From NCBI GenBank assembly GCA_036160575.1, contig JAYYDT010000006.1:11645-75644 (forward strand): 64,000 bases of DNA. The letters run 5' to 3'. A program made the position numbers and the translations under genes. Under the pieces are notes generated by a model that searched no databases, was not told the origin of the DNA, and was given only the letters and a program-made list of their open reading frames with translations. Shown piece after piece: positions 35,405 through 44,493 of this stretch (position 1 is the first letter of the stretch; the number at the start of each line of letters is the position of its first letter). This DNA is from TMED26 sp002694075. Lineage in GTDB: Bacteria; Pseudomonadota; Alphaproteobacteria; Thalassobaculales; Thalassobaculaceae.

Positions 35405-37626
35405 AGGAAGTTATAGGGATCGATATCGACGGTGAGGCGCACCGCCGAAGGCAGTCTCAGCGGCGCCAACCAGTCGCGCAAGACTTTTTGCAGGTTGACC
35501 TGGCGGTCGGTCTTGACCAGCAGCCGCCGACGGTGGCGGCCGCGGAGCAAGGTCAGGGGCGCCGGCGCCGGGCCGAACACCTGAACCCGATCAAGGCGCG
35601 GCGCGGCGCGCGCCACCAGGCGGGCGCCGTGGTCGGCGGTGGCCGCGTCACCGGCGCTGATGACCAAGCCGGCGAGCCGGCCAAAGGGTGGCATGCCGGC
35701 GCTTTCGCGGGCCGCCCGTTCGCTTGCCAGGAACCGTTCGCGGTCGCCGGCGGCGAGCGCTTGCATGACCGGGTTTTCCGGTTGGTGGGTTTGGAGGAAC
35801 ACGCGACCGGGGCTGGCGCCGCGGCCGGCCCGGCCGGCGACTTGGTGAAGCAGTTGAAAAGTCCGCTCGCCGGCCCGCAAATCGCCGCCGGACAGCCCGA
35901 GATCGGCGTCGATCACACCGACCAGGGTGAGCGCCGGAAAATGGTGGCCTTTGGCGACCATTTGCGTGCCGATGATGATGTCGACCTCGCCCTCGGCGAC
36001 GCTGCGCACGAATTCGGCGGCCGCCGCCGGGCCGACCACGGTGTCGCTGGACGCGACCATAAAGCGCGCCTCGGGGTGATCGTTGATGACCTCTTCAGCC
36101 AAGCGTTCGACGCCCGGACCGCTGGCCACCAGGCTGTCCTCGCTGCCGCAGGCGGCGCAGACGGTGGGCCGGCGGATGGTATAGCCGCAATGGTGACATT
36201 GCAGACGGCCGCTCAGGCGATGTTCCACCATCCAGGCCGCGCAGCTGGGACATTCGTAGCGATGCCCGCAGGCCCGACACAGGGTCAGCGGCGCGTAGCC
36301 ACGGCGGTTCAAAAACAATAAAGCCTGCTCGCCGCGGGCCAGTGTCTCGGTCAGTGCCGCGCTCAACGAAGGCGCGAGCCAACGGCCGCGCGGCGGCGGC
36401 TCGCGGCGCAGATCGATCAAGCCGACTTGCGGCATCACCGCGGTCCCGTGGCGGGCCGGCAAATGGGCCAGGTGATAACGCCCGCCGCGCACGTTCTCGA
36501 CGGTTTCCAGGGACGGCGTGGCCGACACCAGAACCGCCGGATGATCGCCTAACCGGGCCCGCACCACCGCCATGTCACGGCCATGGTAGTGGACACCGTC
36601 ATCTTGTTTGAAAGCGGCCTCGTGCTCCTCGTCGACCACGGTCAAACCAAGGTCGGGGAACGGCAGAAACAGGGCCGAGCGCGCGCCGACCACCACGCGC
36701 GCCGTGCCGTCGGCGACGGCCCGCCAGGTGATCCGCCGCTGCGGCGGCCGCAATTCGGAATGCCACACCGCCGGCGCGCAGCCGAAGCGCGTCTCAAAAC
36801 GCGTCAACCACTGCGCGGTGAGCGCGATCTCCGGCACCAGAACCAAAACCTGCCGGCCGGCCGTGAGCGCGGCGGCGATGGCTTCGAAATAAACCTCGGT
36901 TTTGCCGGCGCCGGTGACCCCATCCAGCAAGGTGACCGAAAACCCCCCGTTCGCGACCGCCGTCGTCAGACGGGCGGCGGCGGCTTGTTGGTCGGGCGAA
37001 AGCCGTGGTCGCGTTTCGGCCGGTTTGGGCGGCGCGAAAGCCGGCGGTGGCGGCGTCGTCACCTCGGCCAAGGCGCCGGCGGCGACCAGGCCCTTGACCA
37101 CCGCCGGTCCGACCCCCGCCTCCAGCGCGAGTTCGCGGAGCGGCCGCGGCGGGCCGTCGACGATCGCCGCCAAGACCCGCCGGCGCGCCGCCGTCAGGCG
37201 CAGGTCCGGCGGCTGCGGCGCGGCCGCGATCAAGGTTATCGGCGGCGGTGGCGCGAACGCCGCCGGCACGCTAATCGCCATCCGCAGCACCGCCCCCGGT
37301 GGCGACAAAGTATAGGCGGCGACCCAATCGACCAGCGCCAACACCGTTTCCGGTAGCGGCGCGGTTGGATATCGCCGGACCACCATCTTCAACCGGTCGT
37401 CGGCGACGTCGCCAGCCGCCTCACCCCAAACCACCCCGTTAATCAGGCGCTTGCCCAAGGGCACCTCGACAATGGCGCCGCGCGGGCTGTCGAGACCGGC
37501 CGGTAAAAGATAGTCGTAGGCACCGGCCAGCGGCAGAGGCAACAGCACCCGCACCCTGCGCGGCGTATCGCCGAACAAATCGTCCGCGCCGCTTGGCCCC
37601 TGATTTTGATGCTCGCCCTCGCCCAT
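35401..37626 (-). CDS. priA: Primosomal protein N' (replication restart helicase PriA)
   Basis: A 741-residue superfamily 2 helicase. The N-terminal DNA-binding domain (RVRVLLPLPLAGAYDYLLP) precedes the helicase core with Walker A LDGVTGAGKTEVYFEAI, the DEEH box VVDEEHEAAFKQDDG and motif GTQMVAKGHHFP. Eight cysteines in CRACGHRYECPSC and CHHC/CAAC clusters form the zinc-binding insertion. It reloads the replisome at stalled forks. It is divergent from the transaldolase gene. Confidence 0.97.
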   Translation of the reverse strand: MGEGEHQNQGPSGADDLFGDTPRRVRVLLPLPLAGAYDYLLPAGLDSPRGAIVEVPLGKRLINGVVWGEAAGDVADDRLKMVVRRYPTAPLPETVLALVDWVAAYTLSPPGAVLRMAISVPAAFAPPPPITLIAAAPQPPDLRLTAARRRVLAAIVDGPPRPLRELALEAGVGPAVVKGLVAAGALAEVTTPPPPAFAPPKPAETRPRLSPDQQAAAARLTTAVANGGFSVTLLDGVTGAGKTEVYFEAIAAALTAGRQVLVLVPEIALTAQWLTRFETRFGCAPAVWHSELRPPQRRITWRAVADGTARVVVGARSALFLPFPDLGLTVVDEEHEAAFKQDDGVHYHGRDMAVVRARLGDHPAVLVSATPSLETVENVRGGRYHLAHLPARHGTAVMPQVGLIDLRREPPPRGRWLAPSLSAALTETLARGEQALLFLNRRGYAPLTLCRACGHRYECPSCAAWMVEHRLSGRLQCHHCGYTIRRPTVCAACGSEDSLVASGPGVERLAEEVINDHPEARFMVASSDTVVGPAAAAEFVRSVAEGEVDIIIGTQMVAKGHHFPALTLVGVIDADLGLSGGDLRAGERTFQLLHQVAGRAGRGASPGRVFLQTHQPENPVMQALAAGDRERFLASERAARESAGMPPFGRLAGLVISAGDAATADHGARLVARAAPRLDRVQVFGPAPAPLTLLRGRHRRRLLVKTDRQVNLQKVLRDWLAPLRLPSAVRLTVDIDPYNFL

Positions 37627-37742
37627 GGCCTGTCATACCACGGCACCCGCGACCGCCGCACTGGTTTCGCCACCGGCCATCGGGTACACTCGCCGGCGAA
37701 GTCACACGGGCGGCGGGCCCGGGCGCGCAACAGGCGGAGAGC

Positions 37743-38417
37743 ATGAAGTTTTTTATCGATACGGCGGATGTCGCCGAAATCACCGAACTGGCGACGACCG
37801 GCATGCTGGACGGGGTCACCACCAATCCCTCGTTGGTGGCCAAGACCGGCCGGCCATTCCTGGAGGTGGTGGCCGAAATTTGCGACCTGGTCGACGGCCA
37901 TGTTAGCGCCGAGGTGACGGCCACCGATTTCGACACCATGTTGGCCGAGGGCCGCGCCTTGGCCGCCATCGCGGCCAATGTTTGCGTCAAAGTGCCGCTC
38001 ACCGTGGATGGCCTCAAAACCTGCAAGGCTCTGGCCGACGCCGGCACGGCGGTCAATGTGACGCTCTGCTTTTCCGCCGCCCAAGCTTTGCTGGCGGCGA
38101 AAGCCGGCGCGCGCTACATCTCGCCCTTCGTTGGCCGGGTGGATGACATCGGTGCCAGCGGGATGGATTTGATCGCCGATATCTGCGCGATCTACGGTAA
38201 TTACGATTTTGATACCGAGGTTTTGGTGGCGTCGATCCGCGGCCCGCAGCATGTGGTCGAGGCGGCCAAAATGGGCGCCGATGTGGCAACCTTGCCGCCG
38301 GCGGTGCTGCGCCAGTTATATCAGCACCCGCTGACCGACAAAGGGTTGGACGCGTTCCTCAAGGATTGGGCCAAAACCGGTCAAAGCATCCTCGGGGCGC
38401 CGAGTGTGGCGGTATGA
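37743..38417 (+). CDS. Transaldolase / fructose-6-phosphate aldolase (TalC/MipB type)
   Basis: A 224-residue TIM-barrel enzyme starting MKFFIDTADVAEI after a GGAGAG site. The short form of the family is recognised by DGVTTNPSLVAKTG, the Schiff-base Lys in NVCVKVPLT, and SPFVGRVDDIG. It belongs to the pentose-phosphate transaldolase group or acts as F6P aldolase; the sequence alone cannot separate the two. The stop overlaps the DUF484 gene by 4 nt. Confidence 0.93.
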   Translation: MKFFIDTADVAEITELATTGMLDGVTTNPSLVAKTGRPFLEVVAEICDLVDGHVSAEVTATDFDTMLAEGRALAAIAANVCVKVPLTVDGLKTCKALADAGTAVNVTLCFSAAQALLAAKAGARYISPFVGRVDDIGASGMDLIADICAIYGNYDFDTEVLVASIRGPQHVVEAAKMGADVATLPPAVLRQLYQHPLTDKGLDAFLKDWAKTGQSILGAPSVAV

Positions 38418-39136
38418 CCAAGAAAACCACCAAATCGGCCGATGGGGCCGAAACCGTCTTGCCGACGGCCGACGCGGTGACCGCGTTCTTGCGCGCCAAC
38501 CCCGATTTTCTGGCGCAAAATCCCGAACTTTTGGCGAGCATGAAAGCGCCCGGGGCGGCGCGCGACGGCAATGTCTTCGACCTCCAGCATTTCAAAGTCC
38601 AGCGCCTGCAGTCGGAGAAAGAGCGGTTGGTGTCCAGCCAGCGCCATTTGATCGATACCGCGCGGGCCAATCAAAGCGCCACCAGCCAAGTGCACACCGC
38701 CGCGCTGGCGGTCATCAACGCGCCCACCTTCGAGGCCATGATCCAGGCCGTGACCACCGATTGGGCGGTATTTCTGGACATCGACGCGGTGACCCTGTGC
38801 GTCGAAGATAACGGCACCGTGATTCCGCCCGCCTACGCCGCCAATATCCGTGGTCTGGCGGCTGGCGTATTGGACGAATTAATGCCCGACAGCACCGACA
38901 TCCGGTTGGACGAGGGTGTCGTTGGCGACCCGCGGGTGTTCGGCGCCGCCGCCAGCTTGGTGCGCAGTCAGGCGCTGGCCCGTTTGAACATCAGCGCGGC
39001 CACGCCGCGCGGCCTGTTGGCCTTGGGCGCGCGGCGGACCGACGGGTTCCACCCCGGCCAAGGGACCGAGGTTTTGACCTTTTTGGTGCATGTGCTGGAG
39101 GCCTCTATCCGGCGATGGCTACATCTGCCCAGCTAA
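38414..39136 (+). CDS. DUF484 family protein
   Basis: A 240-residue protein with the typical DUF484 N-terminus (TADAVTAFLRANPDFLAQNPELL), a coiled linker and a GAF-like domain (about 90-235). Its function is unknown, but the gene is conserved immediately before xerC in proteobacteria. It overlaps the upstream aldolase gene (ATGA) and its 3' end overlaps xerC by 22 bp. Confidence 0.93.
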   Translation: MTKKTTKSADGAETVLPTADAVTAFLRANPDFLAQNPELLASMKAPGAARDGNVFDLQHFKVQRLQSEKERLVSSQRHLIDTARANQSATSQVHTAALAVINAPTFEAMIQAVTTDWAVFLDIDAVTLCVEDNGTVIPPAYAANIRGLAAGVLDELMPDSTDIRLDEGVVGDPRVFGAAASLVRSQALARLNISAATPRGLLALGARRTDGFHPGQGTEVLTFLVHVLEASIRRWLHLPS

Positions 39137-40098
39137 CCCAAGGGCCGGCCGGCGCGATGGCCTTGCCGGTCGCCGACGATTTAGCGGCCGCGGTCGCCGC
39201 CTGGCGGGCTTGGTTGGTCAACGAAAAACGCGCCGCGCCACGGACCTGTGACAGCTATCAACGCGACTTGTTCGGCTTTTTGCGGTTCGCCGCCGCGCAC
39301 CACGGCGGTCGCCTGGGTTTGGCCGATTTGGCGGCCTGGCGGACCACCGATTTCAGGGCTTATTTGGCGGCCCGCGCGCGCGCCGGCCAGGCGGCCCGCT
39401 CGGTTGCCCGCGGCCTCTCGGTGGTGCGCGGGTTTTTCACCTTCCTGGAGCGGCGCGGCCTTGCCCGCAACACCGCCATTCACCACCTGCGGGCGCCCAA
39501 AACCGTGCCGGCTTTGCCGCGACCTTTAACAGTGGACGAGGCGCGCGAGGTGATTGGCCAGGCCGGCGACACGGCGGCGGTGGAGTGGGTCGCGGTCCGT
39601 GACGCCGCTCTGTTGACGTTGCTTTACGGCGCTGGGCTGCGCATCGGCGAGGCGCTGGCCTTGAATGTCGGCCAGGCGCCAACCGACGATCATCTGGTGG
39701 TCGACGGTAAGGGGGGTAAACAGCGGGTGGTGCCTATCCTGCCGGCGGTTCGTGCCGCCATCGCCGCCAGCCTGGACAGTTGTCCCTATCGGCGCGGCCC
39801 GGACGACCCGCTGTTCGTCGGGGTGCGCGGCAAGCGTTTGGCCGCCGGAGTGGTGCAGCGCGCCATCCGACATTTACGCGCCACTCTCGGCCTGCCGGAC
39901 ACCGCGACACCCCATGCATTGCGACATTCCTTCGCCACGCATCTTTTGGCCGGCGGGGGCGATCTTCGCGCCATTCAGGAGTTACTCGGCCATGCCTCTC
40001 TCGCAACCACCCAGCGATATACCGGGGTCGAGGCCGAGCGTCTGATCGCGGTTCACCGCGCGACGCACCCGCGCCGCGTACGCCGACCGGCCGACTAG
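39115..40098 (+). CDS. xerC: Tyrosine recombinase XerC
   Basis: A 327-residue site-specific recombinase. The N-terminal SAM-like core-binding domain (about 25-115) precedes the catalytic domain with R in GAGLRIGEAL, K in VDGKGGKQRVV, the HALRHSFATHL box, GH in LLGHASLATTQ and nucleophile Tyr in TQRYTGV. With XerD it resolves chromosome dimers at dif. ATG 39115 lies inside the upstream gene; the DUF484-xerC neighbourhood supports XerC over XerD. Confidence 0.93.
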   Translation: MATSAQLTQGPAGAMALPVADDLAAAVAAWRAWLVNEKRAAPRTCDSYQRDLFGFLRFAAAHHGGRLGLADLAAWRTTDFRAYLAARARAGQAARSVARGLSVVRGFFTFLERRGLARNTAIHHLRAPKTVPALPRPLTVDEAREVIGQAGDTAAVEWVAVRDAALLTLLYGAGLRIGEALALNVGQAPTDDHLVVDGKGGKQRVVPILPAVRAAIAASLDSCPYRRGPDDPLFVGVRGKRLAAGVVQRAIRHLRATLGLPDTATPHALRHSFATHLLAGGGDLRAIQELLGHASLATTQRYTGVEAERLIAVHRATHPRRVRRPAD

Positions 40099-40144
40099 GC
40101 GCGCGGCGGGGCCGCCGGTCGGCGGTCAAACATGTCGGCGGGGG

Positions 40145-40816
40145 TCACTCGGCGGCGGTCGCGGAGGCGGTCAGATAGCCGCGCAGAATTTGGCGACCTT
40201 GACTGACCAAGAGCTTGGTGTACTCGGCGACGAACAGCCACGCGGTGCGTGGAGTGCGGAACCAACGGTCGGCCGCGACATCGGGTGGCGTCACCGGATG
40301 GGCGACGATGGTCAGGCCCGGCATGGCCTCGCGGAAGGCGATCAAGGCGCGCTCGATATGGTAACTGGCGGTTACCAACCGTAACGAGGTGACGCCGTTC
40401 GCGGCCACCCAGGCGGCGGTCTCCCGGGCGTTCCCAACGGTGTCGCGGGCGCGCGGACCGAGGGTCACACAGCACGCGATAAGACGGTCAAGATCGCCGG
40501 CGACCCCGGCGTCGCGGGCCATATCGCGCAGGAACCGTTTTTGAAAATCCTCATGCACGCCCGAGACCAGCAAGCGGTCGGCCTGACCGGCGCTGAGCAC
40601 GGCGAGGCCGGTGGTCACCCGGAGGGCGCCGCCAGTTAACGCCACCACCGCGTCGGTGTGGGTGGTTTCCGCGGTTGGCGCGGCGTTGCCCACGGTTATC
40701 ACGTAGTGGAGAAATCCAGCCGCCCAGACCAGCGCGAGCGCCAGCGCGCCGATCATCAGCGCACGCCGGCGGTTGGTGGCGCGCCGCCGCGCCAAGCGTG
40801 AACGATACCGTCTCAT
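40145..40816 (-). CDS. YdcF/DUF218 family membrane-anchored protein
   Basis: A 223-residue protein beginning MRRYRSRLARRR, with an N-terminal transmembrane helix (about 20-42) and a DUF218 domain: TDAVVALTGG, LLVSGVH, ARDTVGNARETAAWV, LVTASYHIERAL. I chose ATG 40816, 8 nt after the ftsX stop, rather than a longer frame inside ftsX. DUF218 proteins are implicated in envelope processes in some bacteria; the role here is unknown. The ftsE-ftsX-ydcF order is frequent in alphaproteobacteria. Confidence 0.88.
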   Translation of the reverse strand: MRRYRSRLARRRATNRRRALMIGALALALVWAAGFLHYVITVGNAAPTAETTHTDAVVALTGGALRVTTGLAVLSAGQADRLLVSGVHEDFQKRFLRDMARDAGVAGDLDRLIACCVTLGPRARDTVGNARETAAWVAANGVTSLRLVTASYHIERALIAFREAMPGLTIVAHPVTPPDVAADRWFRTPRTAWLFVAEYTKLLVSQGRQILRGYLTASATAAE

Positions 40817-40823
40817 GGCGCCC

Positions 40824-41732
40824 TCACGGCAGCCGCGCCAAGGTGAGCAGAACCGAGCCGCGCGCCACCACCAAGGCGAGCACCGCGGTGGTCGGCGGGA
40901 TCGCCGCCAGGGTGAGCCAGTCGGACGCCACAAAATTAATCGTGCCGCCGAGGTCAGCCAGGCCCAGGCGTGGCGCGCTGGTTTGCCATGCCGTCACCGC
41001 CCATAGCGCCGCCCCGGCGACCGCCGTGCCGCCGCTGGCGCCCCATAGGGCGCGGCGAAACACATGCCATTGGAATTGGTTGGCGATAAACCCGTCGCTG
41101 GCGCCCATGATATGAACCAGCTCAATCTGCTCGCGATGGACTTGCACGCCGGTGCGCACCGCCAAGGCGATCACGGCGGTGGTGGCGAGGGCGACCAAAA
41201 GCAGGACCGCCGCGCCGACCGCGGCGATGGTTTTTGTGAGGGCGCTGACATCCTTGAACCATCGGCGATGGTCGTCGACGATGGCGCCCGGCACGACTTG
41301 ACGCAAACGCCGCTGCAGCAGCGCCGCGGAAAGCTGAGAATCGGCGGTTAGTCGAATATCGATTAGGCGGGCCAGGGGCAAGTTGGCCGCCACTTCGGCG
41401 CCTAGCCAGGGTGTCAGCAGGGCGACCGAGCGCGCCGGATCGAGGGCGACCGCCCCGGCAACGCCCGGCACGCGGGCCAACACCTCCAACGCCAGATTTT
41501 GGCGTTGATCGTCGCCGGCGCTGCTGTCCGCTTCGGTCACCGGTGGAATGCGCACGGTCATGACGCCGGCCAATTGCCGCTGCCAACGGTTTTCCACGCC
41601 GTGGGCGGCCAAGGCGGCGGCCACCGCCAGAGTCGCCAAAACCGTCATCACCGCGACAACCGCCAACAGCATACGGCCAGCGCCGTCGCGGCCGAGGGCC
41701 AAAAGGTCGTGTTTGCCGCCAACCACGGTCAT
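40824..41732 (-). CDS. ftsX: Cell division protein FtsX
   Basis: A 302-residue ABC permease-like protein with four transmembrane helices (about 20-42, 170-195, 220-245 and 270-292) and a periplasmic domain between the first two. It pairs with FtsE at the divisome to control peptidoglycan hydrolases through EnvC-like activators, and an EnvC-like gene is present at 24741. The start overlaps the ftsE stop by 4 nt. Confidence 0.92.
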   Translation of the reverse strand: MTVVGGKHDLLALGRDGAGRMLLAVVAVMTVLATLAVAAALAAHGVENRWQRQLAGVMTVRIPPVTEADSSAGDDQRQNLALEVLARVPGVAGAVALDPARSVALLTPWLGAEVAANLPLARLIDIRLTADSQLSAALLQRRLRQVVPGAIVDDHRRWFKDVSALTKTIAAVGAAVLLLVALATTAVIALAVRTGVQVHREQIELVHIMGASDGFIANQFQWHVFRRALWGASGGTAVAGAALWAVTAWQTSAPRLGLADLGGTINFVASDWLTLAAIPPTTAVLALVVARGSVLLTLARLP

Positions 41733-42403
41733 GCCGCCACATCGTCGGCGGTTAGCCGGCCGCCGTCCAAGGTCAAGGCCGGCCGCTTCAGATGGGTCAT
41801 GAGCCCGGCGTTATGGGTGGCGATCACGATGGTCGTGCCCAGCTTGTTCAACTCCTCAAACAAATACAGTAAGCGCAGGGCGATGCGGTCATCGACATTG
41901 CCGGTCGGCTCGTCGGCCAGCAGCAGGCTGGGCCGGGCGATCACCGCGCGGGCGATGGCGATGCGTTGTTGCTGGCCGCCGGATAGGCTGGGCGGCAAGG
42001 CGTTGAGATGATCGGATAGCCCGACCCAGGTCAGCAATTCCGGCACGTGTTTGCGGATCAGCGACTCGCGGGCGCCAGCGATGCGCAACGGCAGGGCGAC
42101 ATTTTCCAGGGCCGAGAGGTGATCGATCAGGCGAAAGTTTTGAAAAACCACACCGATCCGTCGCCGCAACGCACCGCGTCCGCGCCGGGACAAGCTGGTG
42201 GCGTTTTGCCCGAACAGCTGGATCCGCCCGCTGGTCGGCATTTGGGCCATGTAAATCAAGCGCAGCAAGGATGTCTTGCCGGCGCCGCTGGGTCCCGTCA
42301 AAAAGTGGAAAGAGCCCGGCGCCAGATCGAAAGACACGCCATTGAGGACGGGTGTCCCGCTGTCATAGCGCAGACTGACATTCTCAAAGCGAACCACTCT
42401 CAT
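41729..42403 (-). CDS. ftsE: Cell division ATP-binding protein FtsE
   Basis: A 224-residue ABC ATPase with Walker A GPSGAGKTSLL, signature LSGGQQQRIAIARA, Walker B SLLLADEPTGN and switch His in IATHN. The short form and the adjacent ftsX identify it as FtsE. In relatives as I know them, a zinc-ribbon gene is the divergent neighbour; here that gene is at 46965, beyond the cyclase module. Confidence 0.95.
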   Translation of the reverse strand: MRVVRFENVSLRYDSGTPVLNGVSFDLAPGSFHFLTGPSGAGKTSLLRLIYMAQMPTSGRIQLFGQNATSLSRRGRGALRRRIGVVFQNFRLIDHLSALENVALPLRIAGARESLIRKHVPELLTWVGLSDHLNALPPSLSGGQQQRIAIARAVIARPSLLLADEPTGNVDDRIALRLLYLFEELNKLGTTIVIATHNAGLMTHLKRPALTLDGGRLTADDVAA

Positions 42404-42581
42404 GCTCCCCGTCCGCGGATCGCAGGTGCCCCGACGGCACGGGTCAGCATTTCAGATAGACGGTCAAAAGGAAAGTCCGCCTTTGGCGCCCTCGGCCCGG
42501 GCGTTGTCCTTCGCCGAGACAATTTGACCGAACCGCAATTCACACGAGGCGCGATTTACGAACACGGGGGTGATGGCCCTC

Positions 42582-42619
42582 GCCCGCCGCCATCGGGTTC
42601 AATCCCGACGGCGGCGGGC
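42582..42619. repeat. Strong inverted repeat in the ftsE-cyclase intergenic region
   Basis: A perfect 10-bp stem, GCCCGCCGCC (42582-42591) with GGCGGCGGGC (42610-42619), encloses a second 5-bp stem TCGGG/CCCGA (42593-42597 with 42604-42608) around a TTCAAT loop. It lies between divergent genes, so it is not placed to terminate either. It could be a structured leader, a protein-binding site or part of a mobile repeat family. No T-run follows. Confidence 0.6.
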
Positions 42620-42677
42620 TTGAACGCATTTTCAAATGGAGTTCCCATCCCAAAGCTGTCAGCATCATACATATTAA

Positions 42678-42695
42678 CTACGGAAAATAACGTAG
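42678..42695. promoter_or_regulatory. Inverted repeat upstream of the cyclase operon, possible operator
   Basis: CTACG (42678-42682) and CGTAG (42691-42695) form a dyad with an 8-nt AT-rich spacer. It lies 117 nt upstream of the first cyclase start, inside the AT-rich part of the intergenic region where the promoter should be. Confidence 0.35.
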
Positions 42696-42770
42696 AAACG
42701 ACATAAAGTACTAAAATACCAGGCGAATCAAATCTCTAGCTTGCACTCGCAATATTAAGTCCGTCCAGGG

Positions 42771-42802
42771 AAGTTTGTCGAAACTTAAGTTTTGTCAGAA
42801 AA
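42771..42802 (+). repeat. Imperfect direct repeat just upstream of the first cyclase
   Basis: Two near-copies, AAGTTTGTCGAAA (42771-42783) and AAGTTTTGTCAGAAAA (42787-42802), end 9 nt before the ATG at 42812. An ACTTAAGT palindrome joins them. They overlap the expected ribosome-binding region, where only a weak AGAAAAG is seen, so they may affect translation or bind a regulator. Confidence 0.4.
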
Positions 42803-42811
42803 GACTTTATT

Positions 42812-44491
42812 ATGCTGAAAAACGTAAATATTCGCGCGAAGATCATGGGTGTTGTGATCAGCATACTTATCTTAATGGTCACAACTTCTTTGATTTCGAC
42901 GTACTACATATCGAAGGTGAAGAATGAACTTGAGAATATAGCGGAATTCCTCGTACCCATTACACAGCAGCTGACCGAGGCTGAGGTTCACATTCTCGAG
43001 CAAGAAATAAAATTTGAAAAAATACTTGAGGCTTTTGAAACTTCAAAAGTCGACAGCCAAATTGTCGACAAAAATATTGAAGGCTATGAGGGCTTGGGCC
43101 GGAAAGTTAGTGAGGAGATTGAGAGCGGTAAGAATTTGGCGGAAGACGCGTTAAAAATTTCAACAACCTACGAGATGGTGTCGGGTTTTAGTAAACTGCT
43201 ACAGTCTTTTGATATGATTAAGGAAGGCCATGTCCTTTTTCAAAAACACGGCGCCGAAATTATTAAATTCTTGAAGGAGCGTAATTATGACTATGCTCAT
43301 TTATTAGAAAACTGGATGGAAGAGGAAGAAGATAAACTTAACGGTCTTCTTGAAAAAACGCTTGTCGACGTTGAAAACCTCACCGAATTCGCCGCCAAGG
43401 AAGCCGAACATCATCAGAAGATGTTGCAGGTCCTCACATGGCTAATCACCGGGTCCGCCGTTGTCGTCGGTGTTTTGTTTAGCGCGGTGGTTTCCGCGCG
43501 CATGGTCAAGCCGCTAAAGGGGTTGCTGCACGCGAGCCAAAAGCTCGGCGATGGCGACCTGGACACTATGGCGCCGGTGACCAGTCGCGACGAAATCGGG
43601 CGCCTGTCGGCGGATTTCAACAATATGGTCGCGGGAATTCGCCAAAAGGAGCGCATTCGATCGACATTCGGTCAATATCTTGACCCGCGAATTGTGAATT
43701 CCTTGATGAATTCCTACGACTTTGAGGAAGTCAAATCGGTCGAAGCGACCATCTTTTTTTCCGATATCGCCGGCTTCAGCAGGATCAGTGAGCAATTCAC
43801 CGCTGACGCCATGGTGAAACTGGTCAACGAGTATTTATCCGAAGTGTCAGAGCCGATCACCCTTCGCCAAGGGGTGATCGACAAAATCATCGGCGACGCG
43901 GTTGTTGCCTTTTGGAGCCCGCCATTCACAAATTTAAGGGAAGGGGCGATCAACAGCTGCATCTCGGCCCTGGATCAGCAAAATAAAATTGAAATTTTCA
44001 AAAACAAAATCTCCGATATCACGGGCCTCAAAAAGTTCGTCCCTAATATAAATGTCAGAATGGGAATCGCGACAGGGCCGTGTTTGCTCGGAAACATCGG
44101 AAGCGCCCGGTCGAAATCATTCACGACGATTGGCCCCGCGATGGATTGGGCCGAGCAACTTGAGGTTTTGAATAAAGAATACAATACGAAAATACTTGTC
44201 TCCGAAAATACGTTCGACCACGCCAAGGAGAAAATGGAGTTCCGTAAAATTGAAAATAGGAATTTTACGGGTCTCGGAGAGAAAGCTGTTTTCGAATTAT
44301 TAGGGCCTGTCGACGGGGTGCCAAAAGAGGTGCTTGCCTACAGAGATTTATACGAAAAATCTTTGTCTTACTTTCAGGCCGGCGATACCGCCCAAGCCTT
44401 GGGCCATTTTAAAAAATGCGCCGACCTCATGCCTGACGACGGCGCGGTCGCCAAGCATCTGAAACTCATTGAAGCGGCGGCGTTGGTTTGA
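42812..44491 (+). CDS. Membrane class III nucleotide cyclase, C1-like (metal-binding half)
   Basis: A 559-residue protein: TM1 (about 11-33), an alpha-helical sensor region (34-203), TM2 (about 207-229), HAMP (231-280), a class III cyclase domain (about 310-475) and a C-terminal TPR-like segment (505-555). Both metal Asp residues are present, Asp318 in FFSDIAGF and Asp362 in DKIIGDAVV, with adenine-type Lys358. The transition-state pair is lost: the VNxxxR position reads IGPAMDWAEQLE, with Asp445 for Asn and Gln449 for Arg. It should not cyclise alone as a homodimer. The stop lies 3 nt before the next cyclase ATG. The N-terminal half is markedly AT-rich for this genome. Confidence 0.92.
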   Translation: MLKNVNIRAKIMGVVISILILMVTTSLISTYYISKVKNELENIAEFLVPITQQLTEAEVHILEQEIKFEKILEAFETSKVDSQIVDKNIEGYEGLGRKVSEEIESGKNLAEDALKISTTYEMVSGFSKLLQSFDMIKEGHVLFQKHGAEIIKFLKERNYDYAHLLENWMEEEEDKLNGLLEKTLVDVENLTEFAAKEAEHHQKMLQVLTWLITGSAVVVGVLFSAVVSARMVKPLKGLLHASQKLGDGDLDTMAPVTSRDEIGRLSADFNNMVAGIRQKERIRSTFGQYLDPRIVNSLMNSYDFEEVKSVEATIFFSDIAGFSRISEQFTADAMVKLVNEYLSEVSEPITLRQGVIDKIIGDAVVAFWSPPFTNLREGAINSCISALDQQNKIEIFKNKISDITGLKKFVPNINVRMGIATGPCLLGNIGSARSKSFTTIGPAMDWAEQLEVLNKEYNTKILVSENTFDHAKEKMEFRKIENRNFTGLGEKAVFELLGPVDGVPKEVLAYRDLYEKSLSYFQAGDTAQALGHFKKCADLMPDDGAVAKHLKLIEAAALV

Positions 44492-44493
44492 CG

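Noticed and set aside
35317..36321. Long open frames antisense to priA and to the atp genes (for example 29579-31276 and 32231-34051)
   Set aside because: They mirror highly conserved genes on the other strand, have no ribosome-binding sites and read as low-complexity His/Arg/Gly-rich peptides, as expected for antisense frames in GC-rich DNA.
39115..40098. Integrase of a mobile element
   Set aside because: The DUF484-xerC context and full XerC layout fit the housekeeping dimer-resolution recombinase, with no attachment repeats or cargo nearby.
42593..42619. tRNA-like T-arm (GGGTTCAATCCC) in the ftsE-cyclase gap
   Set aside because: The loop is one base short for a T-loop, there is no acceptor, D or anticodon arm, and the flanking stem pairs with itself.
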